Both the position numbers and the translations under genes were made by a program. A DNA stretch of 64,000 nt, from NCBI RefSeq assembly GCF_000721235.1, contig NZ_JOFH01000001.1, positions 186,001-250,000 of the forward strand, in the 5' to 3' direction. The notes under the pieces are model-generated. The model worked only from the letters and a program-made list of their open reading frames with translations. It was not told where the DNA came from and made no database searches. The stretch comes from Streptomyces olivaceus. GTDB lineage: Bacteria > Actinomycetota > Actinomycetes > Streptomycetales > Streptomycetaceae. Of the stretch, positions 8,399-15,965 are shown one piece after another (position 1 is the stretch's first letter; each line of letters begins with the position of its first letter).

Positions 8399-9703
8399 TC
8401 ACTCGGTGGGGAGGGCCTGCATGGCCTTGATGAAGCCGTCCGTGTCGAGCGTTCCACTGAAGAACTGCTGGATGGCCTTGTACATGTCCGAGCTCGCCTT
8501 CTGCGGGTACGCCTGGTCCCAGGAGAGCTGGAACGAGGGCGCGTCGGCGACGAGGTCGTACTGGAAGTGCGAGTACTCGGGGGTGCCCGAGGTGTCGATG
8601 AACTGGTCGGTGTTGGTCGTGGTCGGCAGGTTGCCGATCTCCAGGTGCGCCTTGACGAACTCGTCGGAGTACATGAGCTTGAGGAACTCGGCGACGGCCT
8701 CGGGGTGCTTGGTCTTCTTCATCACGGAGTAGTAGTTGTTGGGGTTGCCGGCGACGTCCGCCGGGTCGCCCTTGCCGCCGGGGACGGCCGGGAAGGTGGT
8801 GTAGCCGAGCCCCTTCTCGGCGAACTCCTTGTGGTCCGTCAGCTGCTGGGAGAAGTACCAGGAGCCCATCAGCTCGAAGCCTGCCTTGCCCGAGGCCACC
8901 AGCTGGACCGAGCCGCCGTTGGTGTACTTGACGGAGTCGTAGTTCTTGCCGAAGGCGCCGGCGTCGACGAGCTCCCGGATCATGCCCAGGGCCTTCTTGC
9001 TGTCCGCGCTCTCCCAGGCGCTCTTGTCGCCCCCGATGGCCTTCGCGAACAGCTCGGGGCCGGCTATGCGGTCGTAGAGGTACTGGAACCACATCTGCGT
9101 CGGCCACACGTCGCCGCCGCCGAGCGCGATCGGCGTGACGCCCGCGTCCTTCAGCTTGCCGACGGCGTCGAGGAGTTCGTCCCAGGTCTTCGGCGGCTGG
9201 ACGCCCGCCTTGTCGAGGACCTCCTTGTTGTGGAAGAGGAGGACCGGCTGGGTGCCGCGCATCGGGACGCCGTAGGGCTTGCCGTCGATGACGGCGTTGT
9301 CGAAGACGGCCGGCAGGAACTTCTTCTCCAGGTCCGGGTCCTTCTTGATGAAGTCGTCGAGCGGCAGCAGCAGATCCGCCTTGACGAACGGCTTGATGCT
9401 GCCGCCGCCCCAGTTGTAGAAGACGTCCGGGGCCTGCGGGGTGTTGATGATCGTCTGAAGCTTCTTCTGGTAATCGGCCCCGGGGATGGTGTCGAGGACC
9501 GCCTTGACGTCGGAGGTCTTGTTGAAGGTGTCGACGATCTGCTGTTCGACCTTGTTGCTGGCGTCCCCGTAGACCAGGACATGGATCTTGTCGTCGTCGG
9601 ACGACCCCCCGCCGTTCCCGTCTCCGCAGGCCGACAGGCTCAGCGCCAGGGCGAGCGTCGCGCCGGTCGCGACCAGTCTGGGCATGAGCGCACGTGTAGT
9701 CAT
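8399..9703 (-). CDS. Extracellular sugar-binding lipoprotein of an ABC importer
   Basis: Captures the sugar outside the membrane and hands it to the permease pair. The 434-residue precursor has a typical lipoprotein signal: short basic N-terminus, hydrophobic core, and lipobox LSAC with Cys26 as lipidation site, followed by a Gly/Ser/Asp linker. The body is a family-1 type solute-binding protein (VDTFNKTSDVKAVLD near residue 58; LLFHNKEVLDKAGVQPPKTW near 155). It is the first gene of the cassette. GAAAGG lies seven bases before the ATG. Expression is probably repressed by the divergent LacI-type regulator through the inverted repeats just upstream. Confidence 0.93.
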   Translation of the reverse strand: MTTRALMPRLVATGATLALALSLSACGDGNGGGSSDDDKIHVLVYGDASNKVEQQIVDTFNKTSDVKAVLDTIPGADYQKKLQTIINTPQAPDVFYNWGGGSIKPFVKADLLLPLDDFIKKDPDLEKKFLPAVFDNAVIDGKPYGVPMRGTQPVLLFHNKEVLDKAGVQPPKTWDELLDAVGKLKDAGVTPIALGGGDVWPTQMWFQYLYDRIAGPELFAKAIGGDKSAWESADSKKALGMIRELVDAGAFGKNYDSVKYTNGGSVQLVASGKAGFELMGSWYFSQQLTDHKEFAEKGLGYTTFPAVPGGKGDPADVAGNPNNYYSVMKKTKHPEAVAEFLKLMYSDEFVKAHLEIGNLPTTTNTDQFIDTSGTPEYSHFQYDLVADAPSFQLSWDQAYPQKASSDMYKAIQQFFSGTLDTDGFIKAMQALPTE

Positions 9704-9710
9704 CGTTCGC

Positions 9711-9740
9711 CTTTCGAAAGTTTCGGCACCATCACCGAAA
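9711..9740. promoter_or_regulatory. Inverted repeats, candidate LacI-family operator
   Basis: A perfect 10-bp palindrome CTTTCGAAAG (9711-9720) is followed directly by TTTCGG (9721-9726) and, after 8 bp, its complement CCGAAA (9735-9740). The pair lies between the predicted promoter and start of the binding-protein gene, where a repressor would block transcription. LacI-family repressors bind palindromes of this kind; binding by the adjacent regulator is inferred. Confidence 0.6.
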
Positions 9741-9755
9741 GTCCATGCTGGTCGG

Positions 9756-9785
9756 ACAGTAGAGTCAGACAGGATTTCTGGTCAA
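9756..9785 (-). promoter_or_regulatory. Predicted promoter of the sugar cassette
   Basis: On the minus strand TTGACC (9780-9785) and TACTGT (9756-9761) are 18 bp apart, a good match to the housekeeping sigma consensus. Transcription would start near 9749 and run through the palindromes at 9711-9740 into the binding-protein gene. Confidence 0.65.
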
Positions 9786-9859
9786 TGGCCGTGCAACTGC
9801 CGGCTCAAAACGTTATCGACGGCATGGCCTATCCTGCCCGGATGCAAGAGGGAGTTGAG

Positions 9860-10864
9860 GTGGGAGCGCGGATCACGCTGGCCGAGGTGGCGACGGAGGC
9901 CGGGGTCTCCCCTTCGACAGTTTCGAAAGTTCTCAACGGTCGTTCGGATGTCTCCAGTCGCACCCGGGCCCGGGTCGAGCGGCTGCTGACCCTGCACGGC
10001 TACCGCCGCCGCATCCCGAGCCCGCCGCGCTCCCAGCTCGTCGAACTCGTCTTCCACGAGCTGGACAGCGTCTGGGCGATGGAACTCGTCCGGGGCGTGG
10101 AGGCGGTGGCCCGGGCCAACCGGGCCGACGTGGTGCTCACCCGCAGCGGCACCCGGCACGCGCCCGGGCCGGACTGGATCGAGGGGGTGCTCCGGCGCAG
10201 ACCGCGCGGTGTCGTGCTGGTGTTCTCCTCCCTGCCGGCGGAGGTGAAGCACCGGCTGAGGTCCTGGAACATCCCCTTCGTCATCGTCGACCCGACCGGC
10301 GCCCCCGACCCCGACGTCCCGTCGGTGGGCGCCGCCAACTGGGCCGGGGGCCTGGCGGCCACCCGCCACCTCACCGGCCACGGGCACCGACGCGTCGCGA
10401 TCGTCACGGGGTTCGAGGACATGCTGTGCTCGCTGGCCCGCCTCGACGGCTATCGCTCGGCCATGGCCATGGCGGGCCTGCCGGCCGACCCGCGACTGGT
10501 CCGGCACGGCGACTACAGCGTGCGGAGCGGCTTCGAGCACGGCATGGATCTGCTCGCCGGTCCCGGCAGGCCCACGGCGGTCTTCGCGGGCAGCGACCTC
10601 CAGGCGCTCGGCGTACTGGAGGCGGCGCGGGTCAGGGAGCTGAGGGTGCCGCAGGACCTCTCGGTGGTCGGCTACGACGACGTACCGCTGGCCCAGTGGT
10701 CGAGCCCGCCCCTGACCACCGTCCACCAGCCGCTGCGGCACATGGCGGAGGAGGCCACCCGCATGCTCTTCGGCCCGCGCACCCCGGGCCGGGCGGCCCG
10801 GCGCATCGAACTGGCGACCCGGCTGGTGGTACGGCAGAGCACGGCGGCCTCTCCCCCGGGGTGA
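9860..10864 (+). CDS. LacI-family transcriptional regulator
   Basis: A 334-residue repressor divergent from the sugar cassette. The N-terminal helix-turn-helix is ITLAEVATEAGVSPSTVSKVLNG (about residues 5-27 in two pieces), then a periplasmic-binding-like effector domain with LVELVFHELDSVWAMEL at its start and VVGYDDVPLAQWSSPPLTTV near the end. GTG at 9860 is preceded by GAGGGAG with good spacing; an in-frame ATG at 9842 would add six residues but has no ribosome site. Such regulators usually release DNA when a sugar binds. Its own coding sequence for the recognition helix contains TTTCGAAAGT, like the operator upstream. Confidence 0.92.
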   Translation: MGARITLAEVATEAGVSPSTVSKVLNGRSDVSSRTRARVERLLTLHGYRRRIPSPPRSQLVELVFHELDSVWAMELVRGVEAVARANRADVVLTRSGTRHAPGPDWIEGVLRRRPRGVVLVFSSLPAEVKHRLRSWNIPFVIVDPTGAPDPDVPSVGAANWAGGLAATRHLTGHGHRRVAIVTGFEDMLCSLARLDGYRSAMAMAGLPADPRLVRHGDYSVRSGFEHGMDLLAGPGRPTAVFAGSDLQALGVLEAARVRELRVPQDLSVVGYDDVPLAQWSSPPLTTVHQPLRHMAEEATRMLFGPRTPGRAARRIELATRLVVRQSTAASPPG

Positions 10865-10939
10865 TCACGCGTCCGGACGGACGGCTCCTGGACGCGTGCT
10901 TGCCCCACGGCGGCGTGCGGCCCCGGGGGCGGTCGGGAC

Positions 10940-11419
10940 TCAGAGGGGACCGGTGGGATCGAACCACGCGGGGGCGTCGGACAGGGCCTGCTTGATCCGG
11001 AACCGCCCGAACTCGTTGAGGTCCGGCAGCGCGTCCACGGCGAACCAGCCCACCTCCAGCGACTCGTCGTCGTTGACCCGGGCCTCGCCGCCGACGGCGC
11101 GGCAGCGGAACGTGATGTCCATGAACTGGCAGACGTCCCCGTTGTCGTACGTGACCGGGTCGAGCGCCTGGACGAGCACCAGCCGCTCGACGACGCACCG
11201 GACGGCGGTCTCCTCCTCGACCTCCCGCATCGCGCAGGCGGCAGGCTGCTCGCCCGGCTCCGTGATGCCTCCGACGAGTGACCAGCGCCCGTTGTCGGAC
11301 CGCCGGCCGAGCAGCACTCTGCCCTCGTCGTCGAAGACGACGGCGGTGACACCGGGGAGCCAGAGCAGCTGGTGTCCGGCGGTGACGCGCAGATCACGGA
11401 TGAAGTCGGGAGTAGCCAT
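10940..11419 (-). CDS. Nudix hydrolase
   Basis: A 159-residue pyrophosphohydrolase of unknown substrate. The Nudix box runs from Gly51 through GITEPGE and REVEEE to Val73. It is near-canonical, except that the late Gly of the motif is Ala72. The catalytic Glu cluster (Glu66, Glu69, Glu70) is intact. The frame begins MATPDFIRDLRVTAGHQLLW, typical of NUDIX proteins annotated only as family members. It lies 10 bp downstream of lnt on the same strand, so the two may share a transcript. Confidence 0.9.
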   Translation of the reverse strand: MATPDFIRDLRVTAGHQLLWLPGVTAVVFDDEGRVLLGRRSDNGRWSLVGGITEPGEQPAACAMREVEEETAVRCVVERLVLVQALDPVTYDNGDVCQFMDITFRCRAVGGEARVNDDESLEVGWFAVDALPDLNEFGRFRIKQALSDAPAWFDPTGPL

Positions 11420-11429
11420 GCGAACGACC

Positions 11430-13037
11430 CTAACGGGCGCGCCGGCCGCGCACGCCCGCGCCGACCGCCCAGCCGATCCCGCCGGCCGCGACCAGCACCA
11501 GAGCGATCTCGGGCACCACTCCCAGCCGGGTGGCCGGCGTCTCGGTGGAGCGCAGCGGCACCTCCTGAACCAGGGAGTCCGCCACGAACATGCCGGTCTT
11601 CTGGGTGATCCTGCCGTCCGGCATGATGATCGCGCTGACGCCGCTGGTCACCGGGACCGTCACGGTCCGGCTGTGCTCCACCGCGCGGACCCGGGACATG
11701 GCGAGCTGCTGGTAGGTCATCTCGCTGCGGTCGAAGGTCGCGTTGTTGCTGGGCACGGAGATCATCTGCGCGCCGTCGGTGACCTCGGAGCGCACGGCCC
11801 AGTCGAAGGCCGCCTCGTAGCAGGTGACCAGGCCGACCTCGGTGCCGGCCATGGTGAACACGCCGGGCTCGCTGCCCCGGCTGAAGTCCCGGGCGACCAT
11901 GGTGGTCCAGGTGTCGTTGATCGCCCCGATCAGCGAGCGCAGCGGCAGGTACTCGCCGAAGGGCTGGATCTGCCGCTTGTCGTAGGTGTCGACGGGGCCC
12001 TTGTCCGGGTCCCACAGGATCTGCTCGTTGAGCAGCCTGCCGTCGCGGTCGACGACGCCGCCGACCGAGATGGGCACGCCGATCGCGTCGGCGGCCCGGT
12101 CGATGACCGCGCGGGCGTCGGCGTTGGCGAAGGGGTCGATGTCCGAGGAGTTCTCCGGCCAGAGGACGAAGTCGGGGCGCTCCGCCTTCCCCTCCTTCAC
12201 CTCGGCGGCCAGGCGTTCCGTCTCCCGCGCGTGGTAGTCGAGTACGGCCCGGCGCTGCGCGTTGAAACCGAGGCCCGCGCGCGGCACGTTGCCCTGGACC
12301 ACCGCGACGGTCGCGGTCCCCTCCTCCGCCGCGTCGCTGACCAGCGGCCGGGCGGCCACGGCGCCGCCGACGGGCACGGCCACGCCGAGCAGGGCGACCG
12401 CGGCGGCTCCGCGCCGTACCCCGCCGCCGCGGCGGGCCCGGACGGCCAGGCGCACGGCCTCGTGGAGGCCGAACCCGCACAGGACGACCGCGAAGCCGAG
12501 TACCGGTGTGCCGCCGACCGCGGCGAGCGGCAGGAACACGCCGTCCGCCTGGCCGAACGCGACCTTGCCCCAGGGGAAGCCCTCGAACGGCACCCGCGCG
12601 CGTGCGGCCTCCCCCGCGACCCAGATCGCCGCGGCCCAGACCGGCGCCCCCGGCAGGCGCGACACCGCGGCGACGCCCACGCCGGCCGCCGCGACGAAGA
12701 GCGCCTCGATCGCGGCCAGGGCGAGCCACGGGCCGGGGCCGACCTCCACGCCGGTCCACACCAGCAGGGGCAGCAGGAAGCCGAGGCCGAAGAGGTAGCC
12801 GAGGCCGAGCCCCGCCCTCCAGCCGCGGCCGCGCAGCACCCACCCGAGGACGGCGAAGGCGGGCACGGCCAGCCACCACAGGGTGCGGGGCGGGAAGCTG
12901 ACGTAGAGCAGCACCCCCGAGAGCGCGGCGGCCGCGGCCGGGGCCAGACGCGTGAGCCGCTCGGCGGCCCGGGAGGCGGGGCTGGTCTGCGGCTCTGTCC
13001 GGTCCGGCTCGCCGACGGAGGTTGCGGTGGCTGTCAC
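11430..13037 (-). CDS. lnt: Apolipoprotein N-acyltransferase
   Basis: Adds the third acyl chain to the N-terminal Cys of lipoproteins at the outer face of the membrane. The 535-residue protein has an N-terminal block of about six membrane segments (residues 30-225) and a nitrilase-like domain after about 240. The catalytic triad is visible: Glu295 in VLWPENSSDID, Lys354 in YDKRQIQPFGEYLP, and Cys406 in LVTCYEAAFD. A last membrane segment closes the protein. The start is GTG at 13037 with TACACT seven bases upstream and no ribosome site, suggesting a leaderless mRNA. Streptomyces commonly carry two Lnt copies; this is a full-length one. Confidence 0.93.
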   Translation of the reverse strand: MTATATSVGEPDRTEPQTSPASRAAERLTRLAPAAAAALSGVLLYVSFPPRTLWWLAVPAFAVLGWVLRGRGWRAGLGLGYLFGLGFLLPLLVWTGVEVGPGPWLALAAIEALFVAAAGVGVAAVSRLPGAPVWAAAIWVAGEAARARVPFEGFPWGKVAFGQADGVFLPLAAVGGTPVLGFAVVLCGFGLHEAVRLAVRARRGGGVRRGAAAVALLGVAVPVGGAVAARPLVSDAAEEGTATVAVVQGNVPRAGLGFNAQRRAVLDYHARETERLAAEVKEGKAERPDFVLWPENSSDIDPFANADARAVIDRAADAIGVPISVGGVVDRDGRLLNEQILWDPDKGPVDTYDKRQIQPFGEYLPLRSLIGAINDTWTTMVARDFSRGSEPGVFTMAGTEVGLVTCYEAAFDWAVRSEVTDGAQMISVPSNNATFDRSEMTYQQLAMSRVRAVEHSRTVTVPVTSGVSAIIMPDGRITQKTGMFVADSLVQEVPLRSTETPATRLGVVPEIALVLVAAGGIGWAVGAGVRGRRAR

Positions 13038-13044
13038 CCACCGG

Positions 13045-13050
13045 AGTGTA
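13045..13050 (-). promoter_or_regulatory. -10 element of a probable leaderless lnt transcript
   Basis: TACACT on the minus strand ends seven bases before the GTG start at 13037, with no Shine-Dalgarno sequence between, as expected when transcription begins at the start codon. No convincing -35 element is seen. Confidence 0.45.
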
Positions 13051-13221
13051 CGGCGGGTGCCGGCGCGGCGGACAGGACGGTCCGCGGCACCCGCAGGGCC
13101 GGGCGGCGCGGCCGGGTCCGGCGCGTCCGTGCCGACCGTGTCCGGCCCGTGCGGCCGCTCCGTCCGATGGGGCGGGCCCGGTGCTGCCGCGTCGGCACGC
13201 GGCCCCGGCGTCCGGCGGTCG

Positions 13222-13283
13222 GTGGGCGGGGCGTGTCAGTGGGCGGGGCGTGTCGGTGGGCGGGGCGTGTCAGTGGGCGGGGC
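13222..13283. repeat. 17-bp tandem repeat, three copies and a partial fourth
   Basis: The unit GTGGGCGGGGCGTGTCA (one copy ends in G) occurs at 13222-13238, 13239-13255 and 13256-13272, and an 11-base partial copy follows. The third unit supplies the stop codon of the membrane protein gene that ends at 13270. The strands are strongly biased (G-rich on plus), so secondary structure is possible. The rest of 13051-13221 holds no gene I can support. Confidence 0.9.
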
Positions 13284-13812
13284 CCGGTGCCTTCGGGCGG
13301 AGGCGGCCCTTGATGACCTGGACGGCCGCTTCCGCGTCGTCCACGGTGACCGTGAAGGTGTGGCCGTCCCACAGCCGCAGGACCAGGCCCTCCCCGCGCC
13401 GCACGACCACGGCCGTGCCCATCTCCGGCCGCCAGCGGTAGCCCCAGCCGCCCCAGTGGCGCGGGGTGACGTGCGGGGCGAACTCGGCGCCCGCGACGTG
13501 CGAGAGGGGGATGCGGCGCCTCGGCAGACCGATGTGGCCGCAGCGCACCTCCAGGCAGTCCTCGTCGACTCTCAGCGCGACGTGCACGAACGCGAGGGTG
13601 CCGAAGAGGGCCAGCAGCCCCGCCGCGATGCAGCCGACGACCGCCATGGCCAGCGGGGCGACACCGGACTCCCAGGCCGACTCGACGGCCAGAGCGATGC
13701 CGAACGCCAGGCAGGCGGCGCCGATGAGTGCGAGGAACCACTGGACCCGGCTGGTGGCACGTCCGGTCCAGACGTTCGACTGGGGGGTGGTCTCGCCGTG
13801 GCGATGCCTCAT
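13270..13812 (-). CDS. Small membrane protein with PH-like C-terminal domain, unknown function
   Basis: A 180-residue protein I do not recognise by function. After a polar start (MRHRHGETTPQSNVW) there are two hydrophobic segments: FLALIGAACLAFGIALAV, then VAPLAMAVVGCIAAGLLALF and its continuation. The rest is a soluble beta-rich region (LEVRCGHIGLPRRRIPLSHV, RHWGGWGYRW, EGLVLRLWDGHTFTVTVDD). This layout, two helices plus a short beta-barrel-like domain, is common to bacterial PH/DUF3093-type membrane proteins. The ATG at 13812 was taken because homology-like sequence begins there; it has no good ribosome site. The stop lies inside the 17-bp tandem repeat. Confidence 0.75.
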   Translation of the reverse strand: MRHRHGETTPQSNVWTGRATSRVQWFLALIGAACLAFGIALAVESAWESGVAPLAMAVVGCIAAGLLALFGTLAFVHVALRVDEDCLEVRCGHIGLPRRRIPLSHVAGAEFAPHVTPRHWGGWGYRWRPEMGTAVVVRRGEGLVLRLWDGHTFTVTVDDAEAAVQVIKGRLRPKAPGPAH

Positions 13813-13891
13813 GGATATGAGGTTACTCAGAATTCGCTGCGCCGGTACCTCGTCGCGCAGCGTGACTGGGCCGACCGGGCGGACCCGCCGG

Positions 13892-14677
13892 TCAGCGGGC
13901 CGGCGCGACCGCGCGCAGGAGCCGGCCCTCCTCGTAGGCCGACGCGGGCGCGGGCAGCACCCCCGCACGTCCGCTGAGCAGCACGGTGAGGGTGCCCTGC
14001 GCCGGGGCGCCGGGGTCGGGCCGGGCCCCGATGCGGCGCAGCGCCTGGGCGGCGACCGCACCGGCGGAGCCGTGCAGGACGAGGCGCGGGGCGCCGGGGC
14101 GCTGCACGGCCGCGCGGATGCGCTCGGCGACCAGCTCGTAGTGGGTGCAGCCCAGGACCACGGTCGTCACCCCGTCGGGGGTGAGCTCCGCCGCGGCGTC
14201 GACCGCGGCGTCGATCGCCGCCTCGTCCGCGTGCTCGACGGCGTCGGCGAGCCCCGGGCACGGGACCTCCGTGACGCCGGCGTCGCCGCCGAACTCCTCG
14301 ATGAGCCCGCGCTGGTAGGCGCTGCCCGTGGTGGCGGGTGTCGCCCAGATGGCCACGGGCCCGCCCCCGGCCGCGGCGGGCTTGATCGCCGGTACGGTGC
14401 CGATGACGGGCAGCACCGGTTCGAACCGGGCGCGCAGCGCGGGCAGCGCGTGGACGGTGGCGGTGTTGCAGCCGACGATGAGCGCGTCCGGGCGGTGCGC
14501 GGCGGCGGCCTCGGCCACGGCGAGGGCCCGCCGGGTCAGGTCCTCGGGGGTGCGCGGGCCCCAGGGCATGCCGTCGGGGTCCAGGGAGAGGATGAGATCG
14601 GCGTCCGGCCGCAGGCGCCGTACCGCGGCGGTGGCCGCGAGCAGACCGATTCCGGAGTCCATGAGCGCGATCTTCAC
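13892..14677 (-). CDS. Aspartate/glutamate racemase family protein (MurI-like)
   Basis: A 261-residue member of the Asp/Glu racemase superfamily. The N-terminus VKIALMDSGIGLL corresponds to the MurI opening, and both catalytic cysteines are present, in VGCNTATV near residue 82 and LGCTHYEL near 174. These features fit glutamate racemase, which makes D-Glu for peptidoglycan, but the middle of the protein is divergent and most Streptomyces have another murI, so a different substrate is possible. GTG at 14677 has TATGGT six bases upstream and no ribosome site. It is divergent, 57 bp apart, from the glycosyltransferase gene. Confidence 0.8.
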   Translation of the reverse strand: MKIALMDSGIGLLAATAAVRRLRPDADLILSLDPDGMPWGPRTPEDLTRRALAVAEAAAAHRPDALIVGCNTATVHALPALRARFEPVLPVIGTVPAIKPAAAGGGPVAIWATPATTGSAYQRGLIEEFGGDAGVTEVPCPGLADAVEHADEAAIDAAVDAAAELTPDGVTTVVLGCTHYELVAERIRAAVQRPGAPRLVLHGSAGAVAAQALRRIGARPDPGAPAQGTLTVLLSGRAGVLPAPASAYEEGRLLRAVAPAR

Positions 14678-14683
14678 CCGGCA

Positions 14684-14728
14684 ACCATAGTCGATGAGCC
14701 GCCGCGGACCGGGGTCGTGGGGCAGACT
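14684..14728. promoter_or_regulatory. Back-to-back -10 elements of two leaderless genes
   Basis: On the minus strand TATGGT (14684-14689) lies six bases before the racemase GTG; on the plus strand CAGACT (14723-14728) lies six bases before the glycosyltransferase GTG at 14735. The whole divergent control region is only 57 bp. Confidence 0.45.
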
Positions 14729-14734
14729 GCGCTC

Positions 14735-15943
14735 GTGAGCGCCGATGTGTGGACCTCCGTCGTGACCGTCGTATCCGCCCTCTCCCTCGCCGCCTGGCTG
14801 TGGCTGCTGTTCGCCCGGGGGTTCTTCTGGCGCACGGACGTCAGACTCCCCGCGCGGGAGGAGCCCGGTGCCTGGCCCCCGGTGTGCGTCGTCGTCCCCG
14901 CGCGCGACGAGGCGGCGGTCCTGCCCGCGAGCCTGCCCTCGCTGCTGGCGCAGGACTATCCGGGGCGGGCCGAGGTGTTCCTGATCGACGACGGCAGTAC
15001 GGACGGCACGGGAGCGCTGGCCTGCGAGCTGGCCCGGCGGCACGCGGGGCTGCCGCTGACCGTGGCCTCGCCCGGGGAACCGCCCGCCGGCTGGACGGGC
15101 AAGCTGTGGGCGGTGCGGCACGGGATGGGTCTGGCACGCGCGCGTGGGCCCGAGTACCTGCTGCTGACGGACGCGGACATCGCGCACGCCCCGGACAGTC
15201 TGCGCTCGCTGGTGTCGGCGGCCGGGGCGGGCGGTTTCGACGTCGTGTCCCAGATGGCCCGGCTCCGGGTGGAGAGCGGGTGGGAGCGGCTGGTGGTGCC
15301 GGCCTTCGTGTACTTCTTCGCCCAGCTGTATCCGTTCCGGTGGATCGGCGGTGGGCGCGCCGCGAAGCGGGCGACGCGGACGGCGGCGGCCGCGGGCGGC
15401 TGCGTGCTCCTGCGCGCGGAGGCCGCCGAGCGGGCCCGGATCCCCGACGCGATCCGGGACGCGGTCATCGACGACGTGGCCCTGGCCCGGGCGGTCAGGG
15501 GCGTGGGCGGCCGGGTCTGGCTGGGGCTGGCGGACGGGGTGGACAGCGTGCGTCCGTATCCCCGGCTGCACGACCTGTGGGGGATGGTCGCGCGCAGCGC
15601 GTACGCCCAGCTGCGGCACAACCCTCTGGTGCTGGCCGGGACGGTCGTCGGTCTCGCGCTGGTGTACCTGGTGCCGCCGGTGTCGGTGGTGGTGGGCGCG
15701 GTGACGGCGAGTGCGGCGACCGGCGTGTCCGGGGCCGCCGCCTGGCTGGTGATGGCGGGCACGTACACGCCGATGCTGCGCTACTACCGGCAGCCGCTGT
15801 GGCTGGCTCCGCTGCTGCCGTTCACCGCGTTCCTGTACCTGCTGATGACGGTCGACTCGGCGGTGCGGCACTACCGGGGACGCGGCGCGGCCTGGAAGGG
15901 CCGCACCTACGCGCGTCCCGGCGTCGTCCCCGAGGAGGGCTGA
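14735..15943 (+). CDS. hpnB: HpnB-type (hopene-associated) family 2 glycosyltransferase
   Basis: A 402-residue membrane glycosyltransferase. One N-terminal membrane segment is followed by a GT2 domain with VVVPARDEAAVLPASLPSLL, IDDGSTDGT, the HpnB-like PAGWTGKLWAVRHG, LTDADIAHAPDSL containing the metal-binding acidic motif, and AAAGGCVLLRAEA; about three membrane helices close the protein. The segments MARLRVESGWERLVVPAFVYFF and QLYPFRWI, in that order, are close to the HpnB family as I know it. HpnB is usually in hopanoid clusters; no other hopanoid gene is in this window, so the acceptor lipid is uncertain. Start GTG appears leaderless. Confidence 0.85.
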   Translation: MSADVWTSVVTVVSALSLAAWLWLLFARGFFWRTDVRLPAREEPGAWPPVCVVVPARDEAAVLPASLPSLLAQDYPGRAEVFLIDDGSTDGTGALACELARRHAGLPLTVASPGEPPAGWTGKLWAVRHGMGLARARGPEYLLLTDADIAHAPDSLRSLVSAAGAGGFDVVSQMARLRVESGWERLVVPAFVYFFAQLYPFRWIGGGRAAKRATRTAAAAGGCVLLRAEAAERARIPDAIRDAVIDDVALARAVRGVGGRVWLGLADGVDSVRPYPRLHDLWGMVARSAYAQLRHNPLVLAGTVVGLALVYLVPPVSVVVGAVTASAATGVSGAAAWLVMAGTYTPMLRYYRQPLWLAPLLPFTAFLYLLMTVDSAVRHYRGRGAAWKGRTYARPGVVPEEG

Positions 15944-15965
15944 GCACCGGGCGGGGCGCCGCCGG

